NCBI RefSeq assembly: GCF_963583255.1
Contig: NC_084815.1
Location: forward strand, 19,637,807 to 19,701,806
DNA length: 64,000 bases
Source of the DNA: Pyrus communis
Taxonomy: Eukaryota; Streptophyta; Magnoliopsida; Rosales; Rosaceae
Direction: 5' to 3'
Positions 44,506 to 57,846 of the stretch are shown here, one piece after another (position 1 is the stretch's first letter; every line of letters starts with the position of its first letter). The translations under genes were made by a program, and so were the position numbers. Under the pieces are notes generated by a model. It was given only the letters and a program-made list of their open reading frames with translations, did no database searches and was not told where the DNA came from.

Positions 44506-47167
44506 TTACAAACTTGTACGGGATTGTCCAATGTCTGTTGTCAACTTGCCGTTGATTCCATTTCCATCAGTGACCCGCCTTGAATCCCCAACTCCAGCTG
44601 CAAAAGCAAGAACTTCGGGCGCGATATCTAAACTTCCACTCCTCCTCCCCCAGCTAGACCGTCTAGGTTGTGAGGCAACGTGTCTCTCTGTGCTCTCTGT
44701 TCGGAGACTCCTGCTTAAATCTTGGGACCTATCAGCCTCGCTCACTGCAGCGTCCTTGTTTACTCCATCATCGTTGCTGAATTGTCCTTCATAATCATGC
44801 ATGTCTCTTGAAGCGTCATTCCATAATGGCTTCCTCCCCATCTCTATGTCACTCATGGCTTTCCCTATGACAGGACTAACAAAATTGGCGCCGACTGGTG
44901 TAGGAAGAACTTCAGGATCTTTTGGAACTTTTGCCCTGAAATTGTTCTTGGATGGAGAAATTCTTGTGCAGAATACCTCCATGAAGTTCTTAATTGTCCC
45001 TTTGTTGAATGGGTTCTCTCGTCCATTGTACCGGTATCTAAAGTTTTCATAGGTAGACTGCCAAAGCACAACAAAAGAGAACTCTTAACATTACAAGACG
45101 AATAAACCTGAATTTAAAAGTACAGATGGATTTACACGAATAAATATCACCACACAGCACAGCAGGATTTCTTGAATTAATGAGCTTCTAACCTGGTTTG
45201 TACTGATGAGATATGAGTGGAACATACTAAGACCGCCGACAAACCAAAAGGCAATGAAACTGTAAATAATGAGCCCAATGGAGGCGGGAGTCTTAATTAG
45301 CGCCTTCCAAATTGATATATCCTCGCCGTGCATGATCCTCACAACGTAGACCCAGCAAAACCCTTGTACATATAAGCAAAGAAGAGTTGCAGAGAAGACG
45401 AACATGAAGAAGAACCTGTAGTTCCGCTGTACACAGAAATCAAAGGCAGTTTACATAAATTTGAGCAATTGGTTTGAGTTATTGTGATTCTTATAATCAA
45501 ATATAAATTAATCATCCATTCAAACTAAGCACCTCCACAGAATTAAGGAAATATAAATAGAAAAGCACCAGAGTTTAGGTCTTGAAAGTATGTCCCTCAC
45601 CAATCCAATACATTGGCCAACCCAAGGGCAGTGATGGTCGAATCGCTGCACGCAGTTATTGCATATGGAACAGTGAGAACAACGAGGAGGTCTGTAAAGC
45701 ATACAGGTGTCGCAAAACTTGATCTTCACAGTAATACCATTGATAACTACTTCCTTCATGCGTGGAAAACGTGACTGTTGTGATTCACTAGACCCACTCT
45801 CTATACTCGCATCGTAATCCTCTGGCTCTGGAGGGTTAAGATTACGAGGTACTATACCAGGATCTCTTCCTGAGGTTAGTAGAAGAAAAACCAAAACCTG
45901 AGGAAACAAATACACACGTTTCCATCCATCAGAACATAATTTGTTGCATCTAACTTCAGAATTCTGATGTGATTACATAATACAAGAAAACCCAACATTG
46001 CAATTCTCGTTGGTAGTTCATAGTTCAGACATTCATGAAAAAGGAGTGTCGACTAAGTAGAAAACTAGGCATAAAAACTATCACCAAAATTATCAGTTGT
46101 AACTAATAAGCTACACATTAGTAAACTTTACACTTGTGCATTGAGCAAATATGAATACATACAATATTACAAACTACTATAACAGAATTCAAATAGGAAA
46201 AGGACTTACAAGTAGCGTCCATACACAAACAGCAATAATTACTGAAATTCCCAAGTGATCAATTAGTTTTCTTCCTACAAAGATGCAGAAAACTGCAACA
46301 GGCACAGTAAGGAGGGATACTGTTAACGGAAGAGATCTGACATCGGGTCCAAATATAAGCCTTCCACCAAGGAAAAATATCTGCAGAATAAAACAGTCAA
46401 CAATGTGTTTGAGTAAACATAAACGCATAACAGAAGGATGCATAAGCTGCCACTTAAAGGGAAAGACAAACCAAAAGAAAAGCTTATATGCCGAAAGGTC
46501 AAATTGTCATTAAAAAGGGCGATAGAATCCACAGGAAAGGTTATCCTCCCCTTATGCTACAACATGATCAATGAGCTTAAGATTCAGTCTTTGAGGATTG
46601 TATGGCTAAAGGGTATGCTGGGAATGCCAAAGCAGTGACCTAAATTGTAAACCCAAAGCCGAACAAGATAGTGTGTCCGTCCCCTTGCATCCAAGTTCAA
46701 ATCCCCCTCCAATAAACTAGAGTAGTTCATAATATTGTCTTGCCAAAATATAAAAAGTACACAAATTGGCCATAATCCCCAGTTTTCCAAGCAATAATTA
46801 AAGCTAATTTGTGTCCATTCAATCACCAAACAAATTACCACTCGTTAAAAGCAGTCACAACCCAAATCAATCACAATTTTGCATCTTTCAACACCTTCCT
46901 AATAAAAAAGCAATCATCTTTCAATCAAACACCCAAAAGAAAGAAACATCTTTCAATTTCAGCAACTGGGTAACTCCAAGATTCCCCAAAAGTGAGCAAA
47001 ATCAAGAAAAGCAAACAAAACTTCACATATTGAACAAAACCCAAGTGAGAGATTCAGCTTACATTGCTGCCTTTCCAGGTCTTGTAAGTCCTGACCAGCT
47101 CCGGCCCACCAGCGGCAGCGCCGCCGGCAGGGGAGTGCCGAAGGTGGTGATTCGGCTCCGCATTCAT
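44506..47167 (-). CDS. DHHC-type protein S-acyltransferase (PAT)
   Basis: Five exons (47167-47063, 46380-46210, 45897-45601, 45426-45193, 45057-44506), all in phase 0, encode 452 residues. The enzyme adds palmitate to cysteines of membrane-associated proteins. It is a four-span membrane protein: [20 protein letters not shown] precedes TM1 (about 50-68) and TM2 (about 75-100). The Cys-rich domain (about 154-191: [15 protein letters not shown]...CVQRF) contains the catalytic DHHC at 179-182 in [14 protein letters not shown]3 and TM4 follow (about 195-265), then [11 protein letters not shown] (TTxE-like region) and a long polar tail with [15 protein letters not shown]. This layout matches Arabidopsis plasma-membrane or endomembrane PATs such as PAT5-PAT9. 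Intron 1 contains a SINE-like box near 46655-46745. Confidence 0.94.
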
Positions 47168-47358
47168 CAGCGCTCTTGGGGGGCGGCCGTGAAAGAAGTG
47201 AAAAAATTGGAAAAGTAATTAACAGAAGTCAAAGAAAGGTTGGTGCTTTAGAGGTGGGCTGGAGTTGACTATTCTTCAATCAGCAGCAGCATCCTCTGTA
47301 AGACTGAATCCTAAAAGAAAATCAGAAGAAGCTCTCCATCTCCCCTCGATTGGATTAA
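47168..47358. other. PAT gene leader and upstream region
   Basis: Short region upstream of the minus-strand PAT gene. The Harbinger-like element begins at 47359, within about 190 bp of the PAT start codon, so its left end may overlap the PAT promoter. Confidence 0.5.
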
Positions 47359-49098
47359 GGGCCTGTTTGGGATTGAGGTGCTTAAAAAAAAAGCTACTAT
47401 GAAAAAAAGCTATGAAAATTTTTGGTGTTTGGTAAACTTTAAAAAGCAGCTTTTTTTCAAAGTTGAGGGTGAAAAAAAGCCCAAAACCAAGAGATGACAA
47501 GAAGCTGCAATTTGTAGCTTCCAAAAGCAGCTTATTTTCACCCACACACGGGTGAACAGTGTCCAGGTTTAATGAAATATACCATAACCCAAAACTGCCC
47601 CGAGGGTCTCGCCTTTCCTCCATAACTCTCTCCAAAATTTTCACCTTCACCGACGCTCTCGCCTTTCCTCCAGAACTCTCTCGCACGCTCTTCACCTCAG
47701 AGCTCTCTCGCATAACCCGAACCTCAGGCTCTCTCTCGTTCTCTCGTTCTCTCGTTCTCTCGTTCCGTCGTTCCAAAAACTAGCGAACTCGTTCTCGTTC
47801 TCCAGGTTTCTCCAGGTAAGCTTCTCATTTATTTGTTTGGATTTTTCAAATTAGGGATGGGGAGATTAGGGAAAGAGGGGTGGGAAGAGCAAAGGGATGA
47901 GGGAATGGGTGTCGGGAAAAACAATTGGGGATGGAGGGTGGGGAAAAATTAATTGGGGAAGGGTGATATGGTTTGTGGAAAAAATTAATTGGGAAAAAAT
48001 TAATTGGGGAAAAAATTAGGGTTTGTGGAGGAAACAAAAAAGGTCTGCTTCTGATTCTGATTTGGGTATATGTCAGGGCTAATTTGCTTTGAAGAAGGTC
48101 TGCTTCTGATTTGGGTATATGTCAGGGATAATTTGCTTTGCTCTGCTTCTAATCTGTGAACTGTGCTCTCGATTTGTCATGTGCTTCTGATTTGTCATGT
48201 GTTTTTTGGGTCAAAATATTCCTCAGAAGTTCCGGGTTTATGTTGCAGGTGACACATTAGAAGATCGCAGGATTGAAGATCGCAGCCAAGAAGTCAGAGG
48301 GTTTATATTCTCCAAAATTCTGGTTTGTTTTCCTTGATATAATATAATAGCACAAGTTATAATAAATTTTATTATTACTCTCTTTGGTTTTTGCTGGAAA
48401 GCTGAATTTTTTTTTACATGATGCCATTGTATTTTCCCTTTCACTAATAACTGAAACATTATTAGCCCTTTTTTTCTTTGGCGGAGATTGTAAGACATGT
48501 GTTAATTCTTTGTGATATTTGATGTGTTTCTGTCCATTGTTCCATGATTGCTTGGTTTCTGGTTTTTCTCAGTGTGTTCTCATGCTGTCTGCATTATCTT
48601 TTTTGTGGTACGGTCTAAATTCTGAGAAGAGTTTCCTACTTTCAGTAGTTTGTGCACTCCTGAAGGCCGTCTTTTGGTGCAATCAGATTGTAATAAACAA
48701 AGTGAACAACATAATGCTAATTGGAAAAAAAAAACATGAAAACAAGAAAGAAAGGAACGGATTTAATCTAACCTGGTAACGTTTCAGCTAATGCTATTAC
48801 TGTTAAAAGTATGGTCATACTGTTAAAAGTATGATCACAAGGCCTCACACATTCTGACTTGTTAGCTAATGCATTGTTAGCTCATTAATTAACAGTTTAA
48901 TCTTTTGGGGTTCATTGGTTGTCTATTATTGACCAATAAAACACACACACCACTCACACTCTCATTCACGTGTAATGACGGCATTTCTCTTTAACAATAA
49001 AGTTTTCAGAGAATTATTAATGAGTATTGTCAAATGCTGGGATCAATTGAGGAAAATTAAATAACAAGTTAATGGATAGACGATGTTGAAGAACTTGC

Positions 49099-49863
49099 CT
49101 GAGGGGGTGCATGTTCAGAAGTTTGGAGTCGATATTCATGTATGATCCAGTCGGTTTTGTTGCCGTTAGGTGCCCGTCCCTTGTAGAACACCAGGGTCTT
49201 CCTCATTCCTATAATGTTGTCCTTTGAAAGCACTGCCTTGTCTCTTCCTGTTGCCTTCCAGAATCCAGCAGCTGTGGCTTTATTTGTCCGCGTTCCAGTC
49301 GGGTACTTCTTGTCTTTGTGACTGAAGAAGTACCACTCGTTCTGTTCACTGTAACCTAACCTGCATCTCGCTGTACCACACAATACATATACATAGTTCT
49401 CAAAATGACTGAATATGCTCATAATCTTATGAGATGTCAATAAAAACTCTTTTGTTTAGCCATTGATGAGTGATGACAGAGAGTAGCATTTGTGTTTATG
49501 TTGTTTCTATCTGTTTTGTTTTGATTTTGCTACCAACAAGCATCCGCGCATTTTTCCAATGTTGTTTTCTTTCTACACGTTGCCATATCCAAAATTTGTA
49601 AATATAAATATAGTATGAACACAAAAACGCCCTTAGGACCATATCTATTTATGCCATTTCGAAGTCAAGCTGCAAATGTTAAAATTAAGTTGGTTCTAAG
49701 TACGTTGTATGTCCCATGGTTCGATTTTGTATAGGTCAATGTCAACGATGACATCTAGGTCAATATGTAGTGAGTTGATCTTTCTTTTCAGGTAGTAACC
49801 CACAAGTTCTTCTTCTGTCGGGTGAAATCTGAAGCCTGGTGGAACACAAGATTCCATCTCCAT
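49099..49863 (-). pseudogene. Truncated VND-type NAC gene (NAC subdomains A-D only)
   Basis: Exon 1 (49863-49704) opens [20 protein letters not shown] and ends IEPWDIQ. Exon 2 (49370-49099, exactly 272 nt, the conserved NAC exon length) encodes [20 protein letters not shown], then [20 protein letters not shown], then [11 protein letters not shown] and [14 protein letters not shown]. This matches the VND/NST wall-thickening NAC group. Exon 3, which should begin with the GWVVCRAF subdomain E and carry the activation region, is not found in the 800 bases downstream. The second donor reads CAG|GCAAGT, a GC instead of GT. The upstream region keeps a TATA-like CTATAAACA (minus strand, about 49960-49970). 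It lies inside the Harbinger-like element and is probably non-functional. Confidence 0.8.
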
Positions 49864-51031
49864 TCCTAATGTTCAGTATGTAGACGCACCTGCATATCAG
49901 GCAAGGAAGTATGAGGAAGAGTAATTATTATACTTTTGACCAGCTATATATGTGCATGAGTGTTTATAGAGAGAGTACTACCAATCTTGTTGTAGTCATG
50001 TATATTCATCCATCATGTGAAATAAAAAGAGTCATGTGATCCATTTTTTTCTCACAGACGTATTGCCTATGTAACAGTCATGGTTGTCATTCCTAATCTT
50101 CTATATATCTAACATTTTGTACTCAAAGAAGACTGCTTGAAGCCAGGGACAAGTTCTTGGCTCTTGGTCGGCGGGGATGTTTGCCGTGCACTGGAAGCCT
50201 GTTCTAGGAAGTCAACTCTAAGGTTTATATAATACAAGGTAGTCTGTAATGTTAGACGTCCTGATTGAAGGCCTACACTCCATGTTTCTGCTGTTCCTCA
50301 TGTGTTTACATATATTGACAGCTCTAGTCAACTTCCGGGCTTCCGTGATTAAGTAAATGATGGGAAATTGTGGCAGACTGTTCAATCTTAAAACGAAAAC
50401 AACGCAGGAAGTCGTGGATTATAATCAGGAACTCGTGGGTTTTGCTTAAGCTTTCCAGTTCGTTTATATCAAGGCATTTGATATGGTTTCATTTATTTTG
50501 TGAAATTAGATATTTTTCTGTAAAGATTTTTTTTTGGAGTTCTGTAAATTGATTGCTCCTTTGGCTGTAAATTTGACAATGGTAAATTCTGGACCTTAAT
50601 TTCAATGATTACCCAGTATTAATTGGTTATTGATTAGCATTTGTTTTCTGGAATTTGGACTCTGATCAGTTCAAAGGTTTTGGGAAGGAAGCGCTTTTTA
50701 ATCAGGCCAATTGGGTCTTCCTGGCAATACAATGGCGAAAAATTTAAATACGAGTCCGATAGTTTTGGCAAGAAGCAAATGGGTTGTGATTGGGAGGTTA
50801 ACACCATCCTAATATATTTTTCGAAGTAATTTAGTTATTTGTATTTTTCAGCTTTATGTGTCCAAGAGTTTTCAACTGTTAATTAGGACCTCGAAAAGGT
50901 TAATCAGTAGTGCTGTAGTAGCACAAAATGTAAACATCACCTTGAGTGATTAATATAAACTCTACGTTTTCGTTTTGAATGCTGAAGTTGGAAATTGCTT
51001 TGGTTAGGATACTAATGATCCGAAAATAACC

Positions 51032-51223
51032 TTGACTAAATTTCTTCTTTGTTGGTATAATATGCTGCCTCGTCATTTTGATGACCCCAGGGACTTTTGT
51101 GAAGAAAGCGATAGTAGTGATGATGATGATGATGAATATCAAAATTATCAAGTTGAAGGATCACATGAGATAGAGGCATTAAGAAATAGAATAACAACAA
51201 GTTTGATGAATGCATCTAATTAG
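51032..51223 (+). pseudogene. Possible Harbinger transposase C-terminus
   Basis: The frame encodes PRHFDDPRDF, an acidic run (EESDSSDDDDDEYQ), then EIEALRNRITTSLMNASN and a stop. The pattern of HxxDDPxxF, an acidic stretch and a short helical end resembles the C-terminus of plant PIF/Harbinger DDE nucleases as I remember them. The catalytic region upstream is absent. Its position 410 bases before the right inverted repeat supports the assignment. Confidence 0.5.
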
Positions 51224-51631
51224 ACTACTTTCAAGTACATTAACAATATTGTACTAATGAATCCTAGCTATTCACTCTAAAATATTTCTATTAAAGTAGT
51301 TTGTCATACTAATTAATATTTAAGATAAAGTTTATAAATATTTTTCTTCTAAAAATAAAATATATTTAGTAATTCACTTTTATTTGTTAAGAAAATTAAA
51401 TTAATAGCACATCTAGTAATATACCCTTTTTGGTCATTTCACACAGTCACAGCTGTTTTACAAAAAAGTTTACCAAACACTATGATACTGCTTTTTGTTT
51501 CCAAAAGCACTTTTACAAAAAAGTTTACCAAACACTTTGCTGGCTTTATTTCACAGCCGCTTATTCTCACAGCACAGCCACTTATTCTCACAGCAGCTTT
51601 TTTTCAAAGCACAGCAATACCAAACCAGCCC

Positions 51632-53188
51632 TAAGCCATGAGGTGTCAATTCCCGCAACTACTGGAGGAGTAGAGAGAGAAGTGGTCAAGTCTTGCAACT
51701 ACGTACACAGTTTGAATCATACACAATTGCACGTACGTACGTACATACATATACATATGCTATTCATACCATATTTTTGTACCATATTTTCACACAATTT
51801 TAGGTAATATTTGATGTAGACAGCCACATTATTTAAATTAATTAGATTTTTAAATTTAGTTCATTATTTAATAAACTAATAATCAATAAAAACTAGTTAA
51901 TTAAATGATGATTGTGGTATACGAGGAGTCTTTTTTCTTAATTTCCTTGGGTTTTGCAAATTTTTCATATGATATGCAAAATTTTCAAATGATTAATCAA
52001 ATTTTTCTTAGATGATATAGAAATGTGGTATAAAAATATGATATGAATAACATTACTCGTACATGCATACATACATACACATGTAATGTCGGGGTTTGGG
52101 CTACGAGAGATATTGGGCATTTTGTAGGGATTAACTATTAAGCATCGTTTTGGTCTCTCCTTGGGTCAGGAGTGTGAATGGGATGTTTCTCCTCCTTTAT
52201 TCATTTCTAATTTATTCTTGGAAGAATGTGTGTTGCCTTGATATGGCTTATTGTATCTCAAACTATGTAATGAAGTTCCTCAATCAACGAATCTACTATC
52301 TTTTCTTTTCAAAAAAAAAAAAAAAACCGCATACTGAATTATGTTTCCTAGTCCAGCCGTATGGGCCTAATTTCTTTTTAACACAATGATATATTTATAT
52401 TAAAAGTGATAAAATAAATCAGTATCGAACTCGTCATCTATGAAATTCGAATTTAAGACCTCTTAGTTACAAATAAAACTGAATACTACTAAACTATAGC
52501 ACTAAGTAACATTTTTTAATTAGCAGGGCACATCTCGAAAAAATATAAAAGAAGATGTAAATATATATTTTTCGGTCAAAGTATTTTACTTTTTGTCCAT
52601 TAGAGAACTTTCTGAGGCAACAAACAATTTTAAAGCACTTCACATCTCTAATTATTGATGCTCTAAGAGGTCCTGCAATTGGACGCTTGGCGCAAAAAAT
52701 AGAGGAAAAGAAAAAAAAAAAAAAAAAAAAACAACACTAAAGACACATGATTCCTTCCTCAATGATCACGACCTCTAAATTTAAGGACATACTATAAAAA
52801 TCCCGATGTCCCCATGCTGTCAAATTTCTTCACATTATTTAGTTTTCGGGCACATGACATTTTTAAACACAAAATTGAATGAAATGTGGGAAACTTCTTT
52901 CTAGGGAAGACATGGAGAATTTTCATAATTTAGTCCAAAAATTTTGAAGCAAACAAAAAATCAAATTTAGAGAGGATTTTGACAATTACTCTAATAATTT
53001 GCAAGTGGGGTGATAATATCACCACATATATAAACTAAAAGCAGTGTAAGGGGGATACATGAAGAAGGACGTTGTACCTGGTGCTAAGCGTCTCCCCTCC
53101 TACACTAGTCAAAACTTCAGCTTGAAGGAGGACAAGACAAACCATCTTTATTGAGAACATGAACTAACGAAGATGGTGGTCTGTCGAC
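51632..53188. other. Intergenic region with retroposon-like tail
   Basis: A segment ending at about 52326 (ATGTAATGAAGTTCC, CAATCAACGAATC, then a 16-base A-run) looks like the 3' end of a non-LTR retroposon. A second A-run lies at about 52710-52730. No gene is supported. Confidence 0.4.
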
Positions 53189-56060
53189 TCAAGATTGAAC
53201 ACTCATCTCCGGAGATGTGAAAGACGCCAAATGATTAGCCGCCATATTAGTTGTTCTTGGAACCCAAGACCAGTGACATACTTGAAAAGACTCCCCCAAT
53301 TGAGCAATTTTCGTAAGGGTGGGGAAAGCTTCCCAACTCCCATTTTGAAAGGATTTCCTCAAGCACAAGATTGTTTCCTTTGAGTCCGACTCCATGATCA
53401 CCTTATTTAAACTCAACTGCTTAGCAAACATACATCCCTCCAACACCGCCAACGCCTCTGCCACAACAACATTAGAAGCCTTGATTAGGGATTTTCTAGC
53501 AGCAACAAACATAGAATTTTGATCTCGAATTACAATTCCAACATACCCATTTCGAGTACCGAAGTTCCAACTAGCATCCATGTTGATCTTAACACACTCT
53601 AAATCAGGAGGAGACCAAACAGTGGGTTGGGAAGAATCACGTTGCCCCCGCTGGATTGCTTTCAGGATTTTTTTCCATAGCTTGTTCAAAAACCACCAAA
53701 GCACAAGAAATAGCCTGAGTTACTTGTGTAGGAAAGATTGGCTTATGGATGAAGACAACATCACACCTTGCCTTCCATATGTGCCAGCAAGTAAAAGCCA
53801 CTTGAGACATCAGTGTGGATTTCTCCAACTTAGAACCCAGATGAGAACTAATTAACGAATGTAACCAAGAGCCAAAAGTAGTGATTTCATCATTATTTAT
53901 CTTGTAGTTTAGTTGCCCGCCAAACCAAATAGGCTCCACCCACAGACACAAGAGTAGAAGATGCTCCACCGATTCCTCATTGTCATTGCAGATTGGGCAG
54001 ATTGGAGAAGGTGACGACCTTCGTTTGAATAGATCAACCATAGTTGCAAGGGCCCTGTGTAAAGCTTTCCATAAGAAATTTTTAATTTCTGGAGGCGTCT
54101 TCAGATTTCAAATATATTTCCAAACTTGACTGCTTGGCACACTAGAAGAATAGGGACATTGCAATCTGCTGGAAACCTCCATGTTATGTTGCCAATGGTA
54201 GCCCGATCGTATCGTATTCAACCCGTTCTTTACTAGCGGCCATACAAGCGTATCCATGCTCTACAGATCACCAATGTGTGTATCCTTTATCGCTAAATAT
54301 TCATGGTCCGTAATAAAAGCTCTTATAAATTCAAGCTCCCATTGTTGAGTATCACAATCGATTAAAGATTCAACTTTTTGATTTTGACTAACAGAAACAG
54401 AACCTTGCGGTGAATGATGGCCATTGAGGAGAGAAGGGAGCCACCTGTCGAACCAAATCTTAACATTGAAACCATTCATAACCTGCCAATGGGTGTCATT
54501 TAGAAGAATCCCTCTCCCGTCTAACAAACTCGCCAAAGCCCACAACGCTCTGCATCCTCTTATAGCGTCAAGGAACGAGGTGGAAAGGAAGTACCTGGCT
54601 TTAAGAACCTAAACCTAGAGAGAATCTGGCTTATTAATAATTCTACAACATTGTTTAGCAAGTAGGGCAACGTTGAACTCTTGTAGATTCCTGAAACCAA
54701 TAACCCCATCAGTTTTTGGCAAACCCATGGTCTCCCAATTAACCCAATGAGTTTTCCGTTCATCATGTTTTTGTCCCCACCGGAACCTAGCAATTAAACA
54801 ATCAATTTCTCTACATATGTACACAGGAAACTTGAAAATATTCATTGGGTATAACGGAATAATTTCCAGGGTCATCAACAGCCTGCATACCAAGTATCTC
54901 ACAAAGCTCACTTGCAATAATCGAAGGTGTATTTGCACTAAAATAAATGTTGGACTTCTGTAAACTCACTTGCTGCCCCGAGGCTGCACAATAATCATTT
55001 AGAATAAGCTTTGATAAATCTCGATTCTACCGCTGTTTGAATAAGATTTGATAAGACATCACTGACAAGAAGAAATAGGTATGGTGGCAATGGATCACCC
55101 TGACGTAACCCGCGGGATGGGGAGAATCTCCTTCCTGGCTGACCGTTTACAATTACTGCAAAGTCCACTGTCTTCACACAACTCATAACAAGATAATCCA
55201 CTTTCTATCAAACCCCATTTTTGTCATAACTGCCTCTAAAAAATCTCATTCCACTCGATCATAGGCCTTGTTCATTTCAAGCTTGATACCTATCTCATAT
55301 TTATGTTTCGTTTTCCTCAGTTTAACAAAGTGAAAGACCTCATGAGCAATGACAATATTATCATGTATTTGTCTACCGGCCACAAACGCATTCTGCATTG
55401 GAGAAATCAGGCTCGGGAGCAATGGCTTAAGGCGATTTGCAAGGACCTCCTATCTGTTAAACCGCCTCTTTTATTTCTTGATCCTCAATCGAGCATGTTA
55501 AACTAGAATTCATCTCCCGAGTGACCAAATGGTCGATGCTTTCCACTGTCAAACCCCAATCTCTCGGACCCTCTGAAGTGAATAACTTAATAAAGTGATC
55601 CTCCATCGTGGTTCTTATCCTATTCAGGTTATCAGTCCATCTGCCATCACTATCTTTTATTTTTACGAAACTATTATGCCTTCTTCGCTGAATTGTGGAT
55701 TGGTGGAAAAAAGCAGTGTTGGCATCTCCTTCACGCAGCCATTTCATCCTAGAACTTTGCTGCTAGTATCTTTCCTCCTGCTCCCAAAGTTGATCAATAT
55801 GAATAGACAAAGATTTGATTTGTTCAAAGTTGTCCTTCCAATTCATTTGTAGGTCGTCCGGCTGATGCCCAAGAGCTTCAATTTTAACCCCCTCTGACGG
55901 AATTTCATTTTACTCCAATTCAACAACTGACTGGGACATGCATTATTCTTTCTTTGCCATTTTTCCAGCCACCCACCTTCACACGTCTTCCCCCAGCAAG
56001 ACCTGAGAATTTCCTTACACTCAGCTTCTTTAAACCAGAAAGCCTCATACTTGAATAAAC
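53189..56060 (-). pseudogene. Decayed L1-type LINE (RT, zf-RVT and RNase H regions)
   Basis: On the minus strand, in broken frames from 56060 downwards: the region before RT (FWFKEAECKEILRSCW, WLEKWQRKNNAC), then MKWLREGDANTAFFH (55747), RT core (GQPGRRFSPSRGLRQGDPLP near 55120), thumb region (IARFRWGQKHDERKTHWVNW near 54770), zf-RVT (CPICNDNEESVEHLLLLC near 53990) and RNase H (INMDASWNFGTRNGYVG near 53580, with DSKETI and NMAANHLAS). Between about 54940 and 55000 the segment that should contain the catalytic (F/Y)ADD is missing. There is no endonuclease at the 5' side. It is 5'-truncated, internally deleted and frameshifted. Confidence 0.85.
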
Positions 56061-56189
56061 GTATGGCCTTTTTTTTTTTTTTTTTTTGTTCAAGCATATA
56101 TAGTTGTTGAATATTTCAAAGGTCGAGAACTGAAATTTTGGCGCAACAAATATATATATTGAAAAAAAAAAAATTATGTCTCTGTGCAA
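56061..56189. repeat. T-run and A-run between LINE relic and kinase pseudogene
   Basis: A T-run at about 56070-56087 borders the 5' end of the LINE relic, and an A-run lies at 56161-56172. These may be retroposon tails, but no body can be assigned. Confidence 0.4.
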
Positions 56190-57680
56190 ATAATCAAGCA
56201 TACTCAAACTACAGCGATGCTATTAACTGTGGAGCACCAAAGACATCTCATAACCCTTTTGGGATGTGGGCAGACCCTTTTACTGTGTCAACCTGGGTTC
56301 GAGCTCCAATGCCAAGGCAATGCCCCCGTGATCATCAACATGATGGATATTAACTACATAGTTCTTGAAACCAACTCTAGTATTCCAAGTATATATTACA
56401 GTTGCTCGGCAGGACTATTGGACAACTATCCGTCCTCCTACTTCCGTTAATACCAGCATCAACTTCTCTCTTTTTGATTGTAGCTGGGCTACAAACGTGA
56501 TCTTTTACTACGGTTGCAATACTAGTACAAATCGTATGACTGATTACCCAGCAATTGATCCTCGTTGCAAAGAGACAACCGTGACATCACTGTTTCGCAT
56601 GTCACAAGTACCGTAGCTGATCCTGCTAATGGCAACTGCACAAATAGGGTCAATTTTCCGGTTTTGACAACTGCTGCTGGAGCTTTTGAGGCTACTGAAG
56701 TGAGTATATAATATGCTATAGACGAGGGTTTTGAATTGGAAATTAGGGTTGTTGAACATTTGTGAGGAGTCAGGAGGGAAGTGTGGGATTAGCACTTGTA
56801 CTGGTGGATTCAGTTGCTTTTGCAAAGATCTGGCTGCTCATGCAATTGCAACCACATGCAATTCAACTTCAGCTAAATAATCAGGTATGTTATATGCATG
56901 CCTTTATTTTTAAGTCATTTAATTAATCCAGGATTGGTATATTATATTAGGGTTTGTAGAAATGTGCTTATCCAACTGCAGTCACAATTACCAAGCATTA
57001 GGTTATTTGCATTGATAGATTAAATGAATAAATTTGAACTCTTATTAATCGTCGCTTAGGTTGCAGACATTATCCGAAATTGCAGTCGGCATTGCACGAG
57101 AACTAGAATACTTACACCGTGGTTGTAACACAATGATTTTACATTTTGACATGAACCCACAGAACACTCTTTTATACAAAGATTTTTGCCCTAAAATTGC
57201 GTACTTTGGCCTTGCCAAACTATGCAAACCGAAGGAGGGCATTGTGTCGATGTTAGGCACAAGAGGAACTGCTGGATACATGACATCCGACCAGAATTAT
57301 TTAGTCGGAACTTTGGAGGAGTGTCTCACACGTGTACAGCTACGGAATGCTGGTTCTTGAAATGGTTGGAGCAAGAAAGAATTTGGATTCCGGAGTGTCT
57401 CATACGAGCAAAATGTTTCTGCATTACGTGCATACAGATCTAGAGTTAGAGAACAATAAGAATGTTTTTGGGGCTATCGATCACTGAGGAGGAAAATGAA
57501 ATAGCAAGAAAGATGTTGGTAATAAGCAAGTGGTCCGATCGGCCATCGATGAGCTAAGTGGTGGAGTATTGGAAGGACCCCTTCAATCCTTGGAGATTGC
57601 ACCCAAGCCTTTCTTGTTTTCTCCTACGACAGCTGAAGAAGACTCTTTGAGTACATCCCAACAGTCTGATGCAACAAGCT
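56190..57680 (+). pseudogene. Pseudogene of an LRK10L-type receptor-like kinase
   Basis: The 5' part encodes, in shifting frames, the Cys-rich extracellular GUB_WAK domain: PGFELQCQGNAPVI (56290-56340), ARQDYWTTI, NTSINFSLFDCSWATNV, FYYGCNTSTNRMTDYPAI, then a frameshift near 56595. The 3' part (57056-57360) encodes kinase subdomains VI-VIII: IAVGIARELEYLHRGCN, ILHFDMNPQNTLL, YFGLAKLCK and MLGTRGTAGYM. The transmembrane segment and kinase N-lobe are missing. Against the family, the Lys of HFDIKP is Asn and DFG reads YFG. Later family-like sequence (RNFGGVSHT, SYEQNV) is in other frames. These losses rule out a working kinase. Confidence 0.85.
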
Positions 57681-57846
57681 AGGGCAACTGTTTTTGGTAG
57701 CAGCTCTTTGGTAATTAGGAATTCCAGTTGAATTGTAAGAAAAGTTTGCTTTGTGAAATGAAAATTGTTTTCATGAATAATCCTATAGAAATTAGGAAAA
57801 CCGTCTCTGTTTTCACATTAAAAAATGTCTGAATGTAGTTCCTAAA

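Larger units (their letters stand above)
47359..51631 (+). mobile_element. PIF/Harbinger-like transposon enclosing NAC gene exons
   Basis: The left end reads GGGCCTGTTTGGGATTGAGG. The right end, reversed, reads GGGCTGGTTTGGTATTGCTG, and the match continues through TGCTT..AAAAAAAGCT. Both ends have internal copies of GTTTGGTAAAC. The flanks are TAA on both sides (47356-47358 and 51632-51634), the 3-bp target used by PIF/Harbinger elements. On the plus strand a pyrimidine-rich leader with a donor (CTCCAG|GTAAGC near 47816) sits near the left end, and a transposase-like C-terminus (51032-51223) near the right end. Most of the expected transposase coding region is missing. In its place lies a truncated minus-strand NAC gene (49099-49863). 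Whether this is gene capture or a nested insertion cannot be told from sequence alone. Confidence 0.75.
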